Of a stretch of 64,000 bases of DNA, positions 62,486 to 64,000 are shown piece by piece. Made by a program: the position numbers and the translations under genes. Under the pieces are notes generated by a model that was not told where the DNA came from, did not search any database, and was given only the letters and a program-made list of their open reading frames with translations. Location of the stretch: the NCBI RefSeq assembly GCF_030272615.1, contig NC_081410.1, forward strand, positions 141,449,349-141,513,348. The letters are read 5' to 3'. Position 1 is the stretch's first letter. The number at the start of each line of letters is the position of its first letter. The DNA is from Cryptomeria japonica (taxonomy: Eukaryota > Streptophyta > Pinopsida > Cupressales > Cupressaceae).

Positions 62486-64000
62486 CGTGCCCTAGCTGCA
62501 CTTTCCCTTGCATGTGTGGGTTTCCTCTACGTCTTGGTTTCTGACTACTTTAGCTACGTTTGGGGGGTAGGTTTTTGGTTAACGTGGGTACACGAGAGTG
62601 GTGGGGGCTGCAAAGGTTTTTCTACGGCCTGCCTCTCTATTCAGGTGGTTGTTCTCTATTGTTTTTTGTCTCTTTCCAGTGGTGTTTGGCAATGTCGGGT
62701 TCCCTTGTCTGAGCCCGTGTTTGTTTGATTTTGGGTCGAGGCTTTGCTTGGTTATGGAGAAGAGTGGTGCTTCTTCATAGCCACTTGTATTTGGAAGTAT
62801 GGGTTCCACATAACCGAATTCATCTTTGAATGCGGATGTTATGGGGCATTCAAGTAAAATCTCATCAGGAGGAAGCTCTTCCTTAGAGATGAAGGCTTTA
62901 AAGATCAAGAATTTTAATGGGTGTTATCCAATCGGAAATGATTTCAAATGATGTTACATATTGGAGCAATCATGCCCTTATTTGTAAGTTTATGAGACTT
63001 AGACTTTCCATGCCTGCCCTTAAGTCATGGGCACAACATGTTTGGAATCCTAAAGCAGAAATGAAAATTATGTTGACTGTTAATAACTATTTCTTGGTGG
63101 TTTTTTCATGCATGGCGGATAGAAACAAGGCCTTTGAAGGAGGCTCATATTTTTTAACCAAGTTGGGCTCTTCATCAAACTGTGGCATGAAGGGTTTAAT
63201 TCTACTAAGGAGCTTCCCTCGAGATGTGTGGGTTTGTCTTCCTAGGCTCTTGCTTGAATTATGGAGGAATGATATTCTACATTCAATTGTTCTCCTTCTT
63301 AGCAAACTTGTGGGTTCTGCCAATCAAAATCAAGCTAGGGAGGTAATTTCTTATGCTCACATTTGTGTAGAGATTGATTTGAATAAGCCCTTACCCAATT
63401 CTATAGAGATTTGTCTTAGATCCTCCTCCTGAGCTCAACAGCTTGATTATGAGACACTTCCATTTAGATGTTGCATTTGTCATGAATATGGTCATTTGCA
63501 AAGGAAATGCCCTTGGTTTAATCTGGTAGCGACTGTTGCTAATGCTTCTTTTGGTTCTAGCCCTAAGAATGATAGGGGAGAGGCTCTTGTAGTTGAAGGG
63601 GATACAAACAAAGAAGGTTTTGTTTCTGTCAAGCCTCAAAATAAGGGGAGGGAGCAAAAGAGAACATTGAAGGATAGGCAATATGAGGAAAACTTTAATT
63701 GATTTGATGCTTTGGATGGGTTGGTCCAAGTAGAGGGAATTTTGATTGAAACGTCCACTGGTGTTGAACCTATCAGAATGGTTTTGTCTGAGGACGGTGA
63801 GAATAATAATAAGAATTTGACTTTGGTTAAATCGCATGGGGGGAAGATGGATACAGACATTCCATCTCAGTCTCTTGTTGCTCATGTTCTAAGTGATTCA
63901 TCGATTAGACAAAATATTGGTGTTGTACAGGTTTTGCTCTTGTCTCATGTAAAGGAGTGTTTAGATCCAAGTAAAGGTAGTGGGCCCCCTCAGGCCTTGG
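62486..64000 (+). mobile_element. LINE 5' region and ORF1 relic (DUF4283, CCHC), running off the window
   Basis: The ORF1 candidate ATG is at 62754 (MEKSGASS). There are stops at 62778 and 62814 and a frame shift near 62915. The frame then stays open for 171 codons (62917-63432): DVTYWSNHALICKFMRLRLS, YFLVVFSCMADRNKAFEGG, and REVISYAHICVEIDLNKPLP, the DUF4283 order of plant L1 ORF1. After a TGA at 63430 the same frame has the zinc knuckle CCICHEYGHLQRKC (63469-63510). Another TGA lies at 63700, after which it is open to the edge. Few lesions suggest it is younger than the 52-kb copy. It is transcribed away from the symplekin gene. Confidence 0.8.

Overview
The window looks like nuclear DNA of a seed plant, most probably a gymnosperm such as a conifer (inference). 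It is AT-rich, holds one conserved eukaryotic gene with introns of 8 to 17 kb, and those introns are filled with decayed LINEs, Ty1/copia and Ty3/gypsy fragments, hAT transposons, a SINE-like dimer and many local tandem duplications. No bacterial, organellar or CRISPR signal was seen.

The only real protein-coding gene found is on the minus strand: the symplekin/Pta1 family scaffold of pre-mRNA 3'-end processing (Arabidopsis ESP4-like). Ten exons were placed by hand. They run from the ATG at 61616 down to a 69-bp exon at 3410-3478, every junction is GT-AG, and the frame stays open for 791 codons. The gene continues past the left edge, because the C-terminal half of the family was not found. 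The large introns are intron 1 (47007-61389), intron 2 (29894-46846), intron 5 (15958-29239), intron 6 (13263-15782) and intron 9 (3479-11578).

Layout from left to right. At 0.9-2.2 kb there is a broken chromovirus integrase. Exon 10 follows. Intron 9 holds a SINE-like dimer and a LINE RT relic. Exons 9 to 7 cluster at 11.6-13.3 kb and exon 6 lies at 15.8 kb. Intron 5 holds a 214-bp tandem duplication, a copia LTR candidate with a primer-binding site, hAT relic A and a 730-bp hAT deletion derivative with an 8-bp target duplication. Exons 5 to 3 cluster at 29.2-29.9 kb. Intron 2 holds a 942-bp TIR element with a perfect 8-bp target duplication, a LINE RNase H end, a copia LTR, an unrecognised decayed ORF, hAT relics B and C, and a 1.9-kb retroposon with a hairpin-like repeat array. 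Exon 2 is at 46.9 kb. Intron 1 holds a copia LTR edge, a LINE ORF1 relic, a 922-bp tandem duplication and an old degenerate repeat array. Exon 1 is at 61.5 kb. Its upstream region is followed by a divergently oriented LINE 5' end that leaves the window on the right.

The candidates most likely to be undescribed are the 43.6-45.6 kb retroposon with about 12 small self-complementary units, the unrecognised ORF at 34.1-34.7 kb, the purine-strand element found twice in opposite orientation (42.1-42.6 and 49.8-50.4 kb), and the two compact TIR elements with clean target duplications. Homology calls are from memory of the families; no database search was run.
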